Of a stretch of 64,000 nt of DNA, positions 44,810 to 53,162 are shown piece after piece (position 1 is the stretch's first letter; every line of letters begins with the position of its first letter). The translations under genes were made by a program, and so were the position numbers. The stretch lies in assembly GCF_947501905.1 (NCBI RefSeq), contig NZ_CANMXL010000002.1:124001-188000 (forward strand), given 5' to 3'. A model generated the notes under the pieces. It had not been told where the DNA came from and did not search any database. It saw only the letters and a program-made list of their open reading frames with translations. The DNA comes from an uncultured Winogradskyella sp. GTDB taxonomy: Bacteria; Bacteroidota; Bacteroidia; Flavobacteriales; Flavobacteriaceae.

Positions 44810-45382
44810 TTAGTTTTTCTTCTTATTCGCTTTTTTAAGCTGATCACCACCAGGCATATTCATCTGGTTAGTTAACTTTGAAATCTGTCTTAAGTCAATA
44901 TCACCTGTAAGAGATAATACTACAGTTTCAATTTCTCTTTTCTGACCATTAATTTCAATATCCTGTCCTTTTGTCATTTCTTTAAGACCGTTTACAAACA
45001 TTAATAATTCTTTTACATGGTTTTCGTCTTTACCTTCTTTTACATAAAAGAATACTGTTTGGTCTCCATCCTTAATACGCATTAACTCTTCTAAGTCAGA
45101 TTTCTTTAAATAAGACTTAACTGTAGAGTTCATATCCGCTGATATTTTTTCATCTCCTGTTGTAAATACTTTAAATCCAGTAATATTTTTAGCCATATCT
45201 ACAAATTCTTGAGCTTCTGGGTCATCTAAATCTATACCCATAGTCGCTAACATTTTAAACATTTTTTGGTTAACTACTACTGATGTTACACCGTCTAAAT
45301 CTTCAAATCTATCAAAGATTCCTTGTCCAAAAGATACTGCCGATGTTAATACAAAAGCTACTATTAAAATTAAATTTCTCAT
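44810..45382 (-). CDS. DUF4252 protein (second)
   Basis: A 190-residue exported protein (signal MRNLILIVAFVLTSAVSFGQ). It has the same plan as its neighbour: MFKMLATMGIDLDDPEAQEFVDMAKNITGFKVFTTGDEKISADMNSTVKSYLKKSDLEELMRIKDGDQTVFFYVKEGKDENHVKELLMFVNGL. It ends in a Lys/Asn-rich tail (QLKKANKKKN). It belongs to the sigma operon. The two DUF4252 genes are likely a local duplication. Confidence 0.85.
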   Translation of the reverse strand: MRNLILIVAFVLTSAVSFGQGIFDRFEDLDGVTSVVVNQKMFKMLATMGIDLDDPEAQEFVDMAKNITGFKVFTTGDEKISADMNSTVKSYLKKSDLEELMRIKDGDQTVFFYVKEGKDENHVKELLMFVNGLKEMTKGQDIEINGQKREIETVVLSLTGDIDLRQISKLTNQMNMPGGDQLKKANKKKN

Positions 45383-45407
45383 GATTCTTGTTTTTGTTTT
45401 TGTGTTA

Positions 45408-45893
45408 TTACTTTAAAAGTTTGTTTGTTGTTTTTCCGAATTCTTTTACAAAATTTGCTTTGTAAACTCCTGCATTAAAATTATCAGATGCCATTTCTAA
45501 GACATTGATACTTGATGCGCCTTCGTTAAAATTTGAAGACATAAAGGCTAAAGCATTTTTAGTTTTGTTATACAATTCAATTTCTTCTTGAGAGTACGTT
45601 GGGCTACTCCACATTTGCGGTATCATAATACCAAACATCAAAACTGCGGCTGCTGCGACTGAAATCCATTGGTAGAAATTTATTTTCTTCTTAGTGTTTA
45701 ATGGAACGTCCTTGGTAAACGCTTCTTGCTGCGTATTAGTAAAATAGACAAACAAAGGCTTGTAAGACTCTAAATGAGATGCTACATCATCACTGCTAAA
45801 ATAAGCTCTTAATTGTGCTTCTTCCTGCAGCGTTGTTTCTGCGTTGTCGTACTTTTCTAATAATTTTTCGATACTATTTAATACCATAACCAT
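45408..45893 (-). CDS. membrane protein of the anti-sigma type
   Basis: A 161-residue protein with one membrane helix (about residues 74-94, FYQWISVAAAAVLMFGIMIP). The cytosolic N-terminal half is acidic and helical (IEKLLEKYDNAETTLQEEAQLRAYFSSDDVASHLESYKPLF), the usual plan of short anti-sigma-like proteins; the C-terminal half is outside. It overlaps the sigma gene end (start at 45893 or at the internal ATG 45887; sigma stop at 45874), so they are coupled. Control of the sigma factor is inferred from position. Confidence 0.75.
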   Translation of the reverse strand: MVMVLNSIEKLLEKYDNAETTLQEEAQLRAYFSSDDVASHLESYKPLFVYFTNTQQEAFTKDVPLNTKKKINFYQWISVAAAAVLMFGIMIPQMWSSPTYSQEEIELYNKTKNALAFMSSNFNEGASSINVLEMASDNFNAGVYKANFVKEFGKTTNKLLK

Positions 45894-46386
45894 GTGTCTT
45901 AGTTAATTGTTCTCTTATAGTTTTTCTAGCTCTTGATAAGGCGACACGTATTGCCGTTTCGTTCATGTCTAACATTTTAGAAATCTCTGCAAAATCGTAT
46001 TGCTCTATATCTCTAAGCTGAACTATAATTTTTTGTTGTTCTGGTAATGTTTCTATGATGCTCGAGACCCAGTCAACACTATCTCTAGCTTCTACTTGTT
46101 TTTGTAATGACGAGTGACCTTTATCTTGATAGTTACTATGAACTATCTTTAGATTCTGAGCTTGTTTAGACTTTAAACGGTCTAAACAAAAGTTCTTAGT
46201 CATGGTCATAGAAAACGCTTCTACATTTTTGTAGTCACTGATTTTCTGTTTGTTATTCCATAATTTCAAAAGTATTTCTTGTGTCGCATCTTCGGCTTCT
46301 TCACGAGAAACCAGTAAACGTTTTGCTAAACGAAACACTTTGTCCTTAAATGGCATCACTAAGCTTACAAAATCTGCCTGTGTCAT
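45874..46386 (-). CDS. ECF-type RNA polymerase sigma factor
   Basis: About 170 residues from ATG 46386 (a TTG extension to 46419 runs into a dispersed repeat and is rejected). Region 2: FVSLVMPFKDKVFRLAKRLLVSREEAEDATQEILLKLWNNK. Region 4: IIETLPEQQKIIVQLRDIEQYDFAEISKMLDMNETAIRVALSRARKTIRE. No other domain. It directs transcription of a set of genes including, probably, its own operon with the anti-sigma-like and two DUF4252 genes. It is divergent from the S41 peptidase gene. Confidence 0.93.
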   Translation of the reverse strand: MTQADFVSLVMPFKDKVFRLAKRLLVSREEAEDATQEILLKLWNNKQKISDYKNVEAFSMTMTKNFCLDRLKSKQAQNLKIVHSNYQDKGHSSLQKQVEARDSVDWVSSIIETLPEQQKIIVQLRDIEQYDFAEISKMLDMNETAIRVALSRARKTIREQLTKTHGYGIK

Positions 46387-46410
46387 TACTTGGTTTTGAT
46401 TGGTTGAACC

Positions 46411-46425
46411 CTTCGACAAGCTCAG
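46411..46425. repeat. dispersed repeat, copy 3 (inverted)
   Basis: CTTCGACAAGCTCAG, the reverse complement of the part at 29401-29435. It lies just before the sigma gene. The 252 nt between this gene and the S41 gene otherwise show no clear feature. Confidence 0.6.
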
Positions 46426-46671
46426 GGTAAAAAAGTCGCTTTTTACACGTCTTCATAATTACGACGATGTATAACATATTTTGTTACAATCATTTAAAAC
46501 TAAATTACAATTGTTTGATTTTCAATAATTTAAAATTAAAAATAGTTATTAAATGTTTGACTTAAAAACCGTTCATCGTATTTTCTTTTTAATTCTACAA
46601 TATTGTAAGTAAATTTAGAGTTTTACAACTGATATCTATAATTACTATAGTAAACCCAAAGAAAAAGAAAG

Positions 46672-48168
46672 ATGAAATCGAAGATTCACAAATACCTAAA
46701 AAACAATAGAGACATTATAAGTAATAAATTTAAACTGTTACTACTTACAATAACAGTAGCCCTTTTTGCGACTAGTTGTTTTGAAGATAGAGATGATAAT
46801 CTTGTTCTAACAAATGATGTTAAAGACTTTGTATGGAAAGGCATGAATGAGTTTTATGTATATGGTAATGATGTCCCAGATTTAAGAAACGAGCGTTTTG
46901 GATTAAATGGACTAGATAATAGGTACGAATCTACACCAGAATATTTGCAATATCTTGGAGGCTTTTCATCTCCTGAAACAATTTTTGATGCCTTAGTTTT
47001 TGATGCCGGCAATACAGATCGGTTTAGTACAATATTCCCAGATTTATTTGCTGCATTAGAATTATTTCAAGGCACTACAACAACTAATGGTCTACGGTTT
47101 TCTGCATTTCCTGTTCCTGGAAGTTCTAATGAAGTTTTTGCAGTTGTAAGGCTTGTACTTAATGGCAGTACTGGAGATTTAGCAGGGATTGAAAGAAATA
47201 TGGTGATTACTGGAGTTGATGGTACTACATTGAATACAACTAATTTTTCAGATTTATTAACTCAAGATACTGCTACTTTCAATTTTGCAAACTATGATAA
47301 TAATGGAACTGAAGCACTCGATGATGATATCATAACACCTAATGGCACAAGTATTACAGTATCTAAAGAAGCTTTTACAGATAATCCTGTTCACCGTGTT
47401 GAGGTCATTGTTGAAGATAATGAAACTATAGGCTACTTAATGTACAATAGCTTTAGAGATAATTTTGAAACTGAATTAAATCAAGCTTTTGCGCAACTAC
47501 AAGCAGCTAATGTAGAACATCTAGTTTTAGATTTAAGATACAATGGTGGTGGAGCTATTGTTACCGCAGCACGTTTAGCAAGTATGATTACTGGGCAATT
47601 TAATAACCAAGTGTTTTCTAATGCTGTATTTGGACCAAACAGACAAGAAGATAATACAACATTTAATTTCACAAATACGATAACTGGAGGAGCAGCAATT
47701 AATAGCTTAAATTTAGACAAAGTATATGTACTTACTACTGATGGTTCTGCTTCTGCAAGTGAATTAATCATAAACAGTTTGAGACCTTATATCGATGTTG
47801 TCCAAATTGGCACAACAACAACTGGTAAAACTACAATTAATAGACTTGTATTTGATTCTCCAGATTTTGGGACACAACAAGTGACTTCTGCTCATACTTA
47901 TGCACTATTTCCTTTAATTGGTGATTCTTCAAATAGAGACAATGCTCTAGTACCTTCTACAGGATTAGTACCAAATATTGAATTAGCTGAATCTAGAGCT
48001 AATTTTGGTACACTTGGCGACCCTAACGAGCCATTATTAGCAAGAGCTATTGCAGATATTACTGGAAGTGGCCGTTTTACAAATAGTTTAGATAATTCTG
48101 TGCTACCAGAATTAAAATCAAAAAAATTAGAAGAACCTCTTGATGGATATATGTACATTAATGATTAA
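46672..48168 (+). CDS. S41 family peptidase (C-terminal processing protease-like), lipoprotein
   Basis: A 498-residue predicted lipoprotein with an unusually long N-region before the hydrophobic stretch and lipobox (FKLLLLTITVALFATSC, Cys36). A PDZ-like segment (STGDLAGIERNMVITGVDGTTLN) precedes the catalytic domain (IGYLMYNSFRDNF...VEHLVLDLRYNGGGAIVTAARLASMITG). Catalytic Ser and Lys lie in TTDGSASASELIINSL and QIGTTTTGKTT. It cleaves exposed C-termini of envelope proteins. It is divergent from the sigma operon and likely part of its response; that is inference. Confidence 0.9.
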   Translation: MKSKIHKYLKNNRDIISNKFKLLLLTITVALFATSCFEDRDDNLVLTNDVKDFVWKGMNEFYVYGNDVPDLRNERFGLNGLDNRYESTPEYLQYLGGFSSPETIFDALVFDAGNTDRFSTIFPDLFAALELFQGTTTTNGLRFSAFPVPGSSNEVFAVVRLVLNGSTGDLAGIERNMVITGVDGTTLNTTNFSDLLTQDTATFNFANYDNNGTEALDDDIITPNGTSITVSKEAFTDNPVHRVEVIVEDNETIGYLMYNSFRDNFETELNQAFAQLQAANVEHLVLDLRYNGGGAIVTAARLASMITGQFNNQVFSNAVFGPNRQEDNTTFNFTNTITGGAAINSLNLDKVYVLTTDGSASASELIINSLRPYIDVVQIGTTTTGKTTINRLVFDSPDFGTQQVTSAHTYALFPLIGDSSNRDNALVPSTGLVPNIELAESRANFGTLGDPNEPLLARAIADITGSGRFTNSLDNSVLPELKSKKLEEPLDGYMYIND

Positions 48169-48169
48169 C

Positions 48170-48204
48170 AAAAAAAGCCGCTTCAATTGAAGCGGCTTTT
48201 TTAT
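48170..48204 (+). terminator. bidirectional terminator between the S41 peptidase and PAS genes
   Basis: AAAAAAGCCGCTTCA/TGAAGCGGCTTTTTT has a very short loop and T runs on both strands. Confidence 0.9.
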
Positions 48205-48210
48205 TTTGAA

Positions 48211-48777
48211 TCACCCAACTTCACGTTCGAGAGCTATATAATGTGTTTTATTTCCATTATTATATAATGGGAAAATTTTCACCTCACATTTATATGGTAT
48301 TCCATTTTTCTTATGATTAATAATCACATCTTTGAACGGTAAATCTGTCTTTAGATGCTTTCTTATTCTTTGCTTACTCGTTATTGAAGTTTTAGAACCC
48401 TGCAGAAATCTTGGTGTTTTAGTTAATGCCTCTTTTTTGGAAAAACCTGTCATATCAGAAAACCCATTATTTACCCATAAAATTTTCTGATTTATGTCAG
48501 TAACTATAATTGCTTCAAATTGTTCCTTTTCAAAAATGGAGTCCATATTATTTTGCCAATTAAACTTTGACGCCAAAGATTTAACTTTAATAATATCTTG
48601 AAAACTTTTAGATTCAATCATTTTTTTAGAATTGACTTCACTATATAAATCCCAACTCATTAGAGGAAGTCTTAGCTCGTTATGCTCTATTTTTGAATAG
48701 ATTTTATCAAAATTGTTTTCACTAATAGAAGAAAGGTAAATGTCTAATGACATCATATTAATTAAATTATTTTTCAT
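48211..48777 (-). CDS. standalone PAS domain protein, LOV-like but without the flavin cysteine
   Basis: A 188-residue cytosolic protein. A helical N-region (about 1-85) precedes one PAS domain (EQFEAIIVTDINQKILWVNNGFSDMTGFSKKEALTKTPRFLQGSKTSITSKQRIRKHLKTDLPFKDVIINHKKNGIPYKCEVKIFPLYNNGNKTHYIALEREV). The RFLQG segment recalls LOV domains (NCRFLQG), but here the reactive Cys is replaced (TPRFLQG), so blue-light adduct chemistry is not expected. There is no output domain. It is 13 nt after the TonB receptor gene on the same strand and could share its B12-controlled transcript. Confidence 0.8.
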   Translation of the reverse strand: MKNNLINMMSLDIYLSSISENNFDKIYSKIEHNELRLPLMSWDLYSEVNSKKMIESKSFQDIIKVKSLASKFNWQNNMDSIFEKEQFEAIIVTDINQKILWVNNGFSDMTGFSKKEALTKTPRFLQGSKTSITSKQRIRKHLKTDLPFKDVIINHKKNGIPYKCEVKIFPLYNNGNKTHYIALEREVG

Positions 48778-48790
48778 AATTCAATTAAAA

Positions 48791-50662
48791 TCAAAGCTTA
48801 AGATTAAATCCTAAACTAATATTTCTTCCTAGTGTTGTAAAGCCTATAATTTCAGAATAGTCTTCATTGAATAAGTTATTGACTGTTGCAAAAACTTTTA
48901 ATTTATTGTTCTCTAATAATTTATGACTGAAATACAAGTTGATTAATGAATAGGCTTCTAAATCTACATTTGTAAACGTTGAAAAATCAGTATCCTGTCT
49001 TTCTCCTACATATTGCGCATCTATAGACGCAAAAGTTCTAGGAGAAAAATCGTAGCCTATACTTGCATTAGCGCGATGTTTAGGTAAACGAATACGCGTC
49101 CCTTCTTTTAGTTCTGTAAATGTATAATTAGTAGAAATCGATACGTTTTTAAAAATATTCAATTCTGTTTCTAGCTCAAAACCTTGGACAGTAGCATCGT
49201 TAGATGCATTCTCATAGCCATTAGAACCAAAAATGATGGTATTCTGCTCATCTCTATTAAAATACACTCCGCTTATTCTAAAACCATTTTTAGTATTGTA
49301 TTCCAAACCACCTTCGATAGTCGCATTTTCTTCGGGCTCTAAATCTGCATTTGGTCCAAAAAACCCAAATAGTTGCGATAAGTTAGGTGCAATAAATGAT
49401 GTTGCATACGACCCAAATATTTTAGCATAACCTTCATTAACTGCAACCTTAAAAGACGGATTAATATTATATACAAACTGAGAACCATATTCACTATGAT
49501 TGTTTAATCTTCCACCTGCATTAATAGTTAAGCCAATATCCGTAATGTAAACTACATTTGCATAAGGATCCGTACTCGTAAAGCTTTCTTCTTCAGCAAA
49601 CAAACTTTTATAATCACCATAATTAAGACCTACTATAGTATAGATGTTATCATTAAAAGTGTATTTATTAAATACATCTACTACAAAACTCTCAGCTTCG
49701 TTTATAGAACCAAAAGCAGAAATAGTTTCTCTCTCAATATCGGTATATGCTGCATTTACTTGAATACTACCATTTTTATATGTGAATTTTGGAGCTATAC
49801 CGACTCGTTTTTGTTTTGATAAAAATTCATCATTAGTATCTGCAAAAGTGAAGTTTGGTGGTGGAAAACCATCAATATCAGTTTTAAATCGATCTATACT
49901 TCCATATGCCGTAACATTAAAATTATCTGAAAACTCATAATCTAATTTTAAATTCACATTATATCTAGAAAATGGGTCAGCTTCAGGATTAGTAGACGCA
50001 GCTGCCGATAAACCTTCTGCAAACTGATTGCCAAAACTAGCCAAATACGTAAAATCATTTAAAGTTCCATTTACAGTAACATTATTTGTAAAATGCTCTG
50101 CTCTATAATCATCTACATCTTGTGACTGATTTGTACCAACAACTGATAAGAAGCTGGCCGAAATTGTCTTTTTAGAAGACTTTTTAGTCGTAATATTTAT
50201 AACGGCTGTAGCAGCAGAGTTACCATATAGTGTACTTGCTGCACCTTTTACGATTTCAACAGTTTCAATAGTATTTAAGTCTAAAAGACGTAAATCAAAC
50301 TCATTATTTACCAAAGATGGGTCATTTACTTGCACGCCATCAATAAGTACTAAAACTTGTCTGTTATTTCCGCCTCTAACAAAATATCCAAGATTTTGTC
50401 CTGCTACACTTCGTGTCCCATTAATTTCTATACCACTTTTGGTATTGATTAACTGAGCCAACGTACGTCCTTGGTTATTCTCAATCTCTTTTCGTGTAAT
50501 TTTCACTACTGTTTTACCAGAATTTTCACGTTTAATTGCAAAACGCGTGTCCGTAATAACGACTTCGTCTAGCTTTTCGACTTTAGTAGAATCTTGCGTT
50601 TGTGCAAATCCAACATTGAGTATGCCAATAGATAGCACACCTAACCATTTTAGTTTTTTCAT
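48791..50662 (-). CDS. btuB: TonB-dependent outer-membrane receptor, BtuB-like (cobalamin uptake)
   Basis: A 623-residue outer-membrane protein (signal MKKLKWLGVLSIGILNVGFAQ). The plug runs from about 25 to 165 (KLDEVVITDTRFAIKRENSGKTVVKITRKEIENNQGRTLAQLINTKSGIEINGTRSVAGQNLGYFVRGGNNRQVLVLIDGVQVNDPS...VEIVKGAASTLYGNSAATAVINI), followed by the barrel with a final aromatic strand ending in SLGFNLKL. A cobalamin riboswitch in the leader shows it is for B12 or related corrinoids. The adjacent divergent btuFCD genes complete the importer. Confidence 0.92.
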   Translation of the reverse strand: MKKLKWLGVLSIGILNVGFAQTQDSTKVEKLDEVVITDTRFAIKRENSGKTVVKITRKEIENNQGRTLAQLINTKSGIEINGTRSVAGQNLGYFVRGGNNRQVLVLIDGVQVNDPSLVNNEFDLRLLDLNTIETVEIVKGAASTLYGNSAATAVINITTKKSSKKTISASFLSVVGTNQSQDVDDYRAEHFTNNVTVNGTLNDFTYLASFGNQFAEGLSAAASTNPEADPFSRYNVNLKLDYEFSDNFNVTAYGSIDRFKTDIDGFPPPNFTFADTNDEFLSKQKRVGIAPKFTYKNGSIQVNAAYTDIERETISAFGSINEAESFVVDVFNKYTFNDNIYTIVGLNYGDYKSLFAEEESFTSTDPYANVVYITDIGLTINAGGRLNNHSEYGSQFVYNINPSFKVAVNEGYAKIFGSYATSFIAPNLSQLFGFFGPNADLEPEENATIEGGLEYNTKNGFRISGVYFNRDEQNTIIFGSNGYENASNDATVQGFELETELNIFKNVSISTNYTFTELKEGTRIRLPKHRANASIGYDFSPRTFASIDAQYVGERQDTDFSTFTNVDLEAYSLINLYFSHKLLENNKLKVFATVNNLFNEDYSEIIGFTTLGRNISLGFNLKL

Positions 50663-50743
50663 TTTAAATTTTAATTGCTCGAGAACATACAGCGAACCAT
50701 ACGTAAACTTTTATCCCGAAAGTTGTACTTATTTGTTGAAATT

Positions 50744-50890
50744 GGCAGGTCTCCTGACTTACGTCTTGTTGTTGGTCTTCCCATCCTAAACTATTATGGA
50801 CAGTGACTTTGAAGGTAACAACAAGCTTTATAGCTTACAGTTGCGGGAACAGTTCTGGATTTTAACCAGATTCCCTTTTAATCGAAACAT
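50744..50890 (-). promoter_or_regulatory. cobalamin (B12) riboswitch
   Basis: On the minus strand the leader contains the classical cobalamin riboswitch parts in order: GGGAATCTGGT...AAATCCAGAACTGT, CCCGCAACTGTAA, TCACTGTCC, GATGGGAAG and the B12 box AAGTCAGGAGACCTGCC. It ends about 80 nt before the btuB ATG. Binding of adenosylcobalamin would repress the receptor. A -7-like TAGTTTTG (plus-strand 50922-50929) is upstream. No clear terminator hairpin follows, so control of translation is more likely than termination. Confidence 0.93.
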
Positions 50891-50996
50891 AAATAATTAT
50901 GAATCAAACCAGATTTCGGCGCAAAACTAAACAATTGTTTTATTGTTTTCATTTAAAAGTCTAAATAATATTACTTTTGAAAGAAAACTATCCTTT

Positions 50997-52142
50997 TTGA
51001 AACTCTACAAATACATAATTATATTTCTGGTTCTTGTCGCTTGTAAGGATGAGAAAAAAGAAGAATTACTTCCCTTCTCACAAACAAAACAACTAAAGCT
51101 TAAATATGCAGAAGGGTTTTCAGTGATTGAATACCAAGATTATAAAGTCCTGACTATTTCTAAACCTTGGCCAAAAGCAGAAAAACAATATCAATATTTA
51201 CTTGCTTCCTCTGAGCAATTAGCAAAAATGACATTTCCAAAAGATGCTTATGATGGTATAATTACAAATACTTTAGAAAGAATTGTTGTTACATCTACCA
51301 CAAATATTCCTGCCTTAGAACTTCTTGGTGTTGAAAAAAGCTTGGTTGGGTTTCCTGGTACAGACTATATTTCTTCTGACAAAACACGACAACTTGTAGA
51401 TAATGGAACTATTAGAGAACTTGGCAAAAACGAAGGCATAAATACAGAAGTCTTGATTGAGATTAACCCAGATGTTGTTGTTGGGTTTGGAGTGGATGGA
51501 GTAAATAAAACTTTTGAAACTATTAAGAAAGCAAATATCCCTGTCATATATAATGGAGATTGGGTTGAGTCTTCGGCTCTGGCAAAAGCAGAATGGATTA
51601 AGTTTTTTGGTATCCTTTTTAATAAAGAGAAAGAAGCTGATTCTATTTTTAATACTATTGAAAAGAACTATCAAGACGCCAAATCATTGGCTACAAATGC
51701 AATTTCAAAACCTACCATATTAAGTGGTGCCTTGACTAAAGATGTGTGGCACTTGCCAAACGGAAACAGTCCAGAAGCTCAATTTCTTAAAGATGCTAAT
51801 GTCAATTATCTATGGAGTGACACTGACGGAAACGGCAGCTTATATCTAAGTTTTGAGGCTGTTTTAGATAAAGCCAAACATGCGGATATGTGGTTAAGTC
51901 CATCTTATTACAGGAGCTTAAAACAAATGAAAGATGCTAATCCGCTTTACACAAATTTCGATGCTTTTAAAAGTGGAGAAGTCTACAGTTTTACCAACTC
52001 AGTTGGCGCAACAGGCGGAAATTTGTATTACGAACTTGGTGCTGCACGCCCAGATTTAATTCTAAAAGACATCATAAAAATCGCGCATCCTGAGTTATTA
52101 GTTAACTACGAACCGTACTTTTTTAAGAAATTTGAAGACTAA
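50997..52142 (+). CDS. btuF: cobalamin-type ABC transporter substrate-binding lipoprotein (BtuF-like)
   Basis: About 381 residues from a TTG at 50997, giving the type II signal KLYKYIIIFLVLVACKDE; a longer frame to TTG 50943 would add a long charged leader before it. A -7 box TACTTTTG (50972-50979) lies between the two, favouring the shorter start. Bi-lobed FecB/BtuF fold: YDGIITNTLERIVVTSTTNIPALELLGVEKSLVGFPGTDYIS, VLIEINPDVVVGFGVDGVNKTFETIKKANIPVIYNGDWVES and GAARPDLILKDIIKIAHPELL. It overlaps the permease gene by 11 nt. No riboswitch on this side. Confidence 0.88.
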   Translation: MKLYKYIIIFLVLVACKDEKKEELLPFSQTKQLKLKYAEGFSVIEYQDYKVLTISKPWPKAEKQYQYLLASSEQLAKMTFPKDAYDGIITNTLERIVVTSTTNIPALELLGVEKSLVGFPGTDYISSDKTRQLVDNGTIRELGKNEGINTEVLIEINPDVVVGFGVDGVNKTFETIKKANIPVIYNGDWVESSALAKAEWIKFFGILFNKEKEADSIFNTIEKNYQDAKSLATNAISKPTILSGALTKDVWHLPNGNSPEAQFLKDANVNYLWSDTDGNGSLYLSFEAVLDKAKHADMWLSPSYYRSLKQMKDANPLYTNFDAFKSGEVYSFTNSVGATGGNLYYELGAARPDLILKDIIKIAHPELLVNYEPYFFKKFED

Positions 52143-53160
52143 TAAAACATACAACCTTCAATTTCTATTGCTATTTGTAATTTTAGTTTTATGCTTCTTT
52201 ACGAACATTAGTCTTGGTTCTGTTAGTATCCCATTTAAAAGTATTTTTAATGGATTATTTGGAACTATTGAGAATTCAAGCTGGCAAGTAATTATTACAG
52301 ACTTTAGATTGCCTAAAGCTATTACTGCGATTTTAGTAGGTTCAGGTTTAGGGATTTCAGGATTATTAATGCAAACATTATTCAGAAATCCATTAGCTGG
52401 ACCATTTGTTTTAGGTATTAGCTCAGGTGCTAGTTTAGGCGTTGCTTTGGTTATTTTGGGTTCTGGATTATTTGGCGGTTTATTTGCTACAGCTTTAACT
52501 ACCAAATGGAGTATAGTTATTGCCGCAAGCTTGGGAAGTTTTTTAGTATTATTAGCAGTTTTAGCTGTCTCTAATAGAGTAAGAGATACAATGGCTATAC
52601 TTATTATTGGGTTAATGTTTGGGAGTATAACAGCCGCTGTTGTTAGTGTATTATCCTATTTTAGTTCTGCTGAACAATTGCAACAATATATCTTTTGGGG
52701 TTTTGGGAGTTTGAGCAACCTATCTTGGAGTGAACTTATCATCTTTTTTGGAATTTACTTAGTTGGATTATTATTGAGTATTCTATCCATTAAAGGCTTA
52801 AATAGCCTTTTATTAGGAGATAATTACGCTAAGAGTTTGGGTCTTAACTTAAAACAGAATCGACTTGTTATTATAATTGCTACAAGCCTAATCGCAGGAA
52901 CAATTACAGCATTTGCCGGTCCAATTGCTTTTATAGGTTTAGCTATTCCACATTTGACACGACAAATTTTCACAACCTCAAACCATAAAATTTTGTTACC
53001 TGCAGTTTGTTTGTTTGGTGCTATTATAATGCTTATTTGCGATAGTATTGCTCAAATTCCAGGTAGTGACTATGTCTTACCCATTAATGCTATAACGGCT
53101 TTAGTTGGTGCGCCAGTAGTCATCTGGTTATTGGTTAGACAACGAAAAATGATATTTTAA
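52132..53160 (+). CDS. btuC: FecCD/BtuC-type permease
   Basis: A 342-residue inner-membrane permease with about ten helices. Start TTG at 52132, overlapping the btuF stop. Family pieces: DFRLPKAITAILVGSGLGISGLLMQTLFRNPLAGPFVLGISSGASLGVAL, GLMFGSITAAVVSVLSYFSSAEQLQQYIFWGFGSLSNLSW, NYAKSLGLNLKQNRLVIIIATSLIAGTITAFAGPIAFIGLAIPHLTRQI and SDYVLPINAITALVGAPVVIWLL. It forms the channel for B12 with the ATPase encoded 3 nt downstream. Confidence 0.93.
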   Translation: MKTNKTYNLQFLLLFVILVLCFFTNISLGSVSIPFKSIFNGLFGTIENSSWQVIITDFRLPKAITAILVGSGLGISGLLMQTLFRNPLAGPFVLGISSGASLGVALVILGSGLFGGLFATALTTKWSIVIAASLGSFLVLLAVLAVSNRVRDTMAILIIGLMFGSITAAVVSVLSYFSSAEQLQQYIFWGFGSLSNLSWSELIIFFGIYLVGLLLSILSIKGLNSLLLGDNYAKSLGLNLKQNRLVIIIATSLIAGTITAFAGPIAFIGLAIPHLTRQIFTTSNHKILLPAVCLFGAIIMLICDSIAQIPGSDYVLPINAITALVGAPVVIWLLVRQRKMIF

Positions 53161-53162
53161 TA

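Noticed and set aside
45874..46419. Longer sigma factor starting with TTG at 46419
   Set aside because: The extra 11 residues are encoded by a dispersed repeat, while ATG 46386 gives the standard sigma start.
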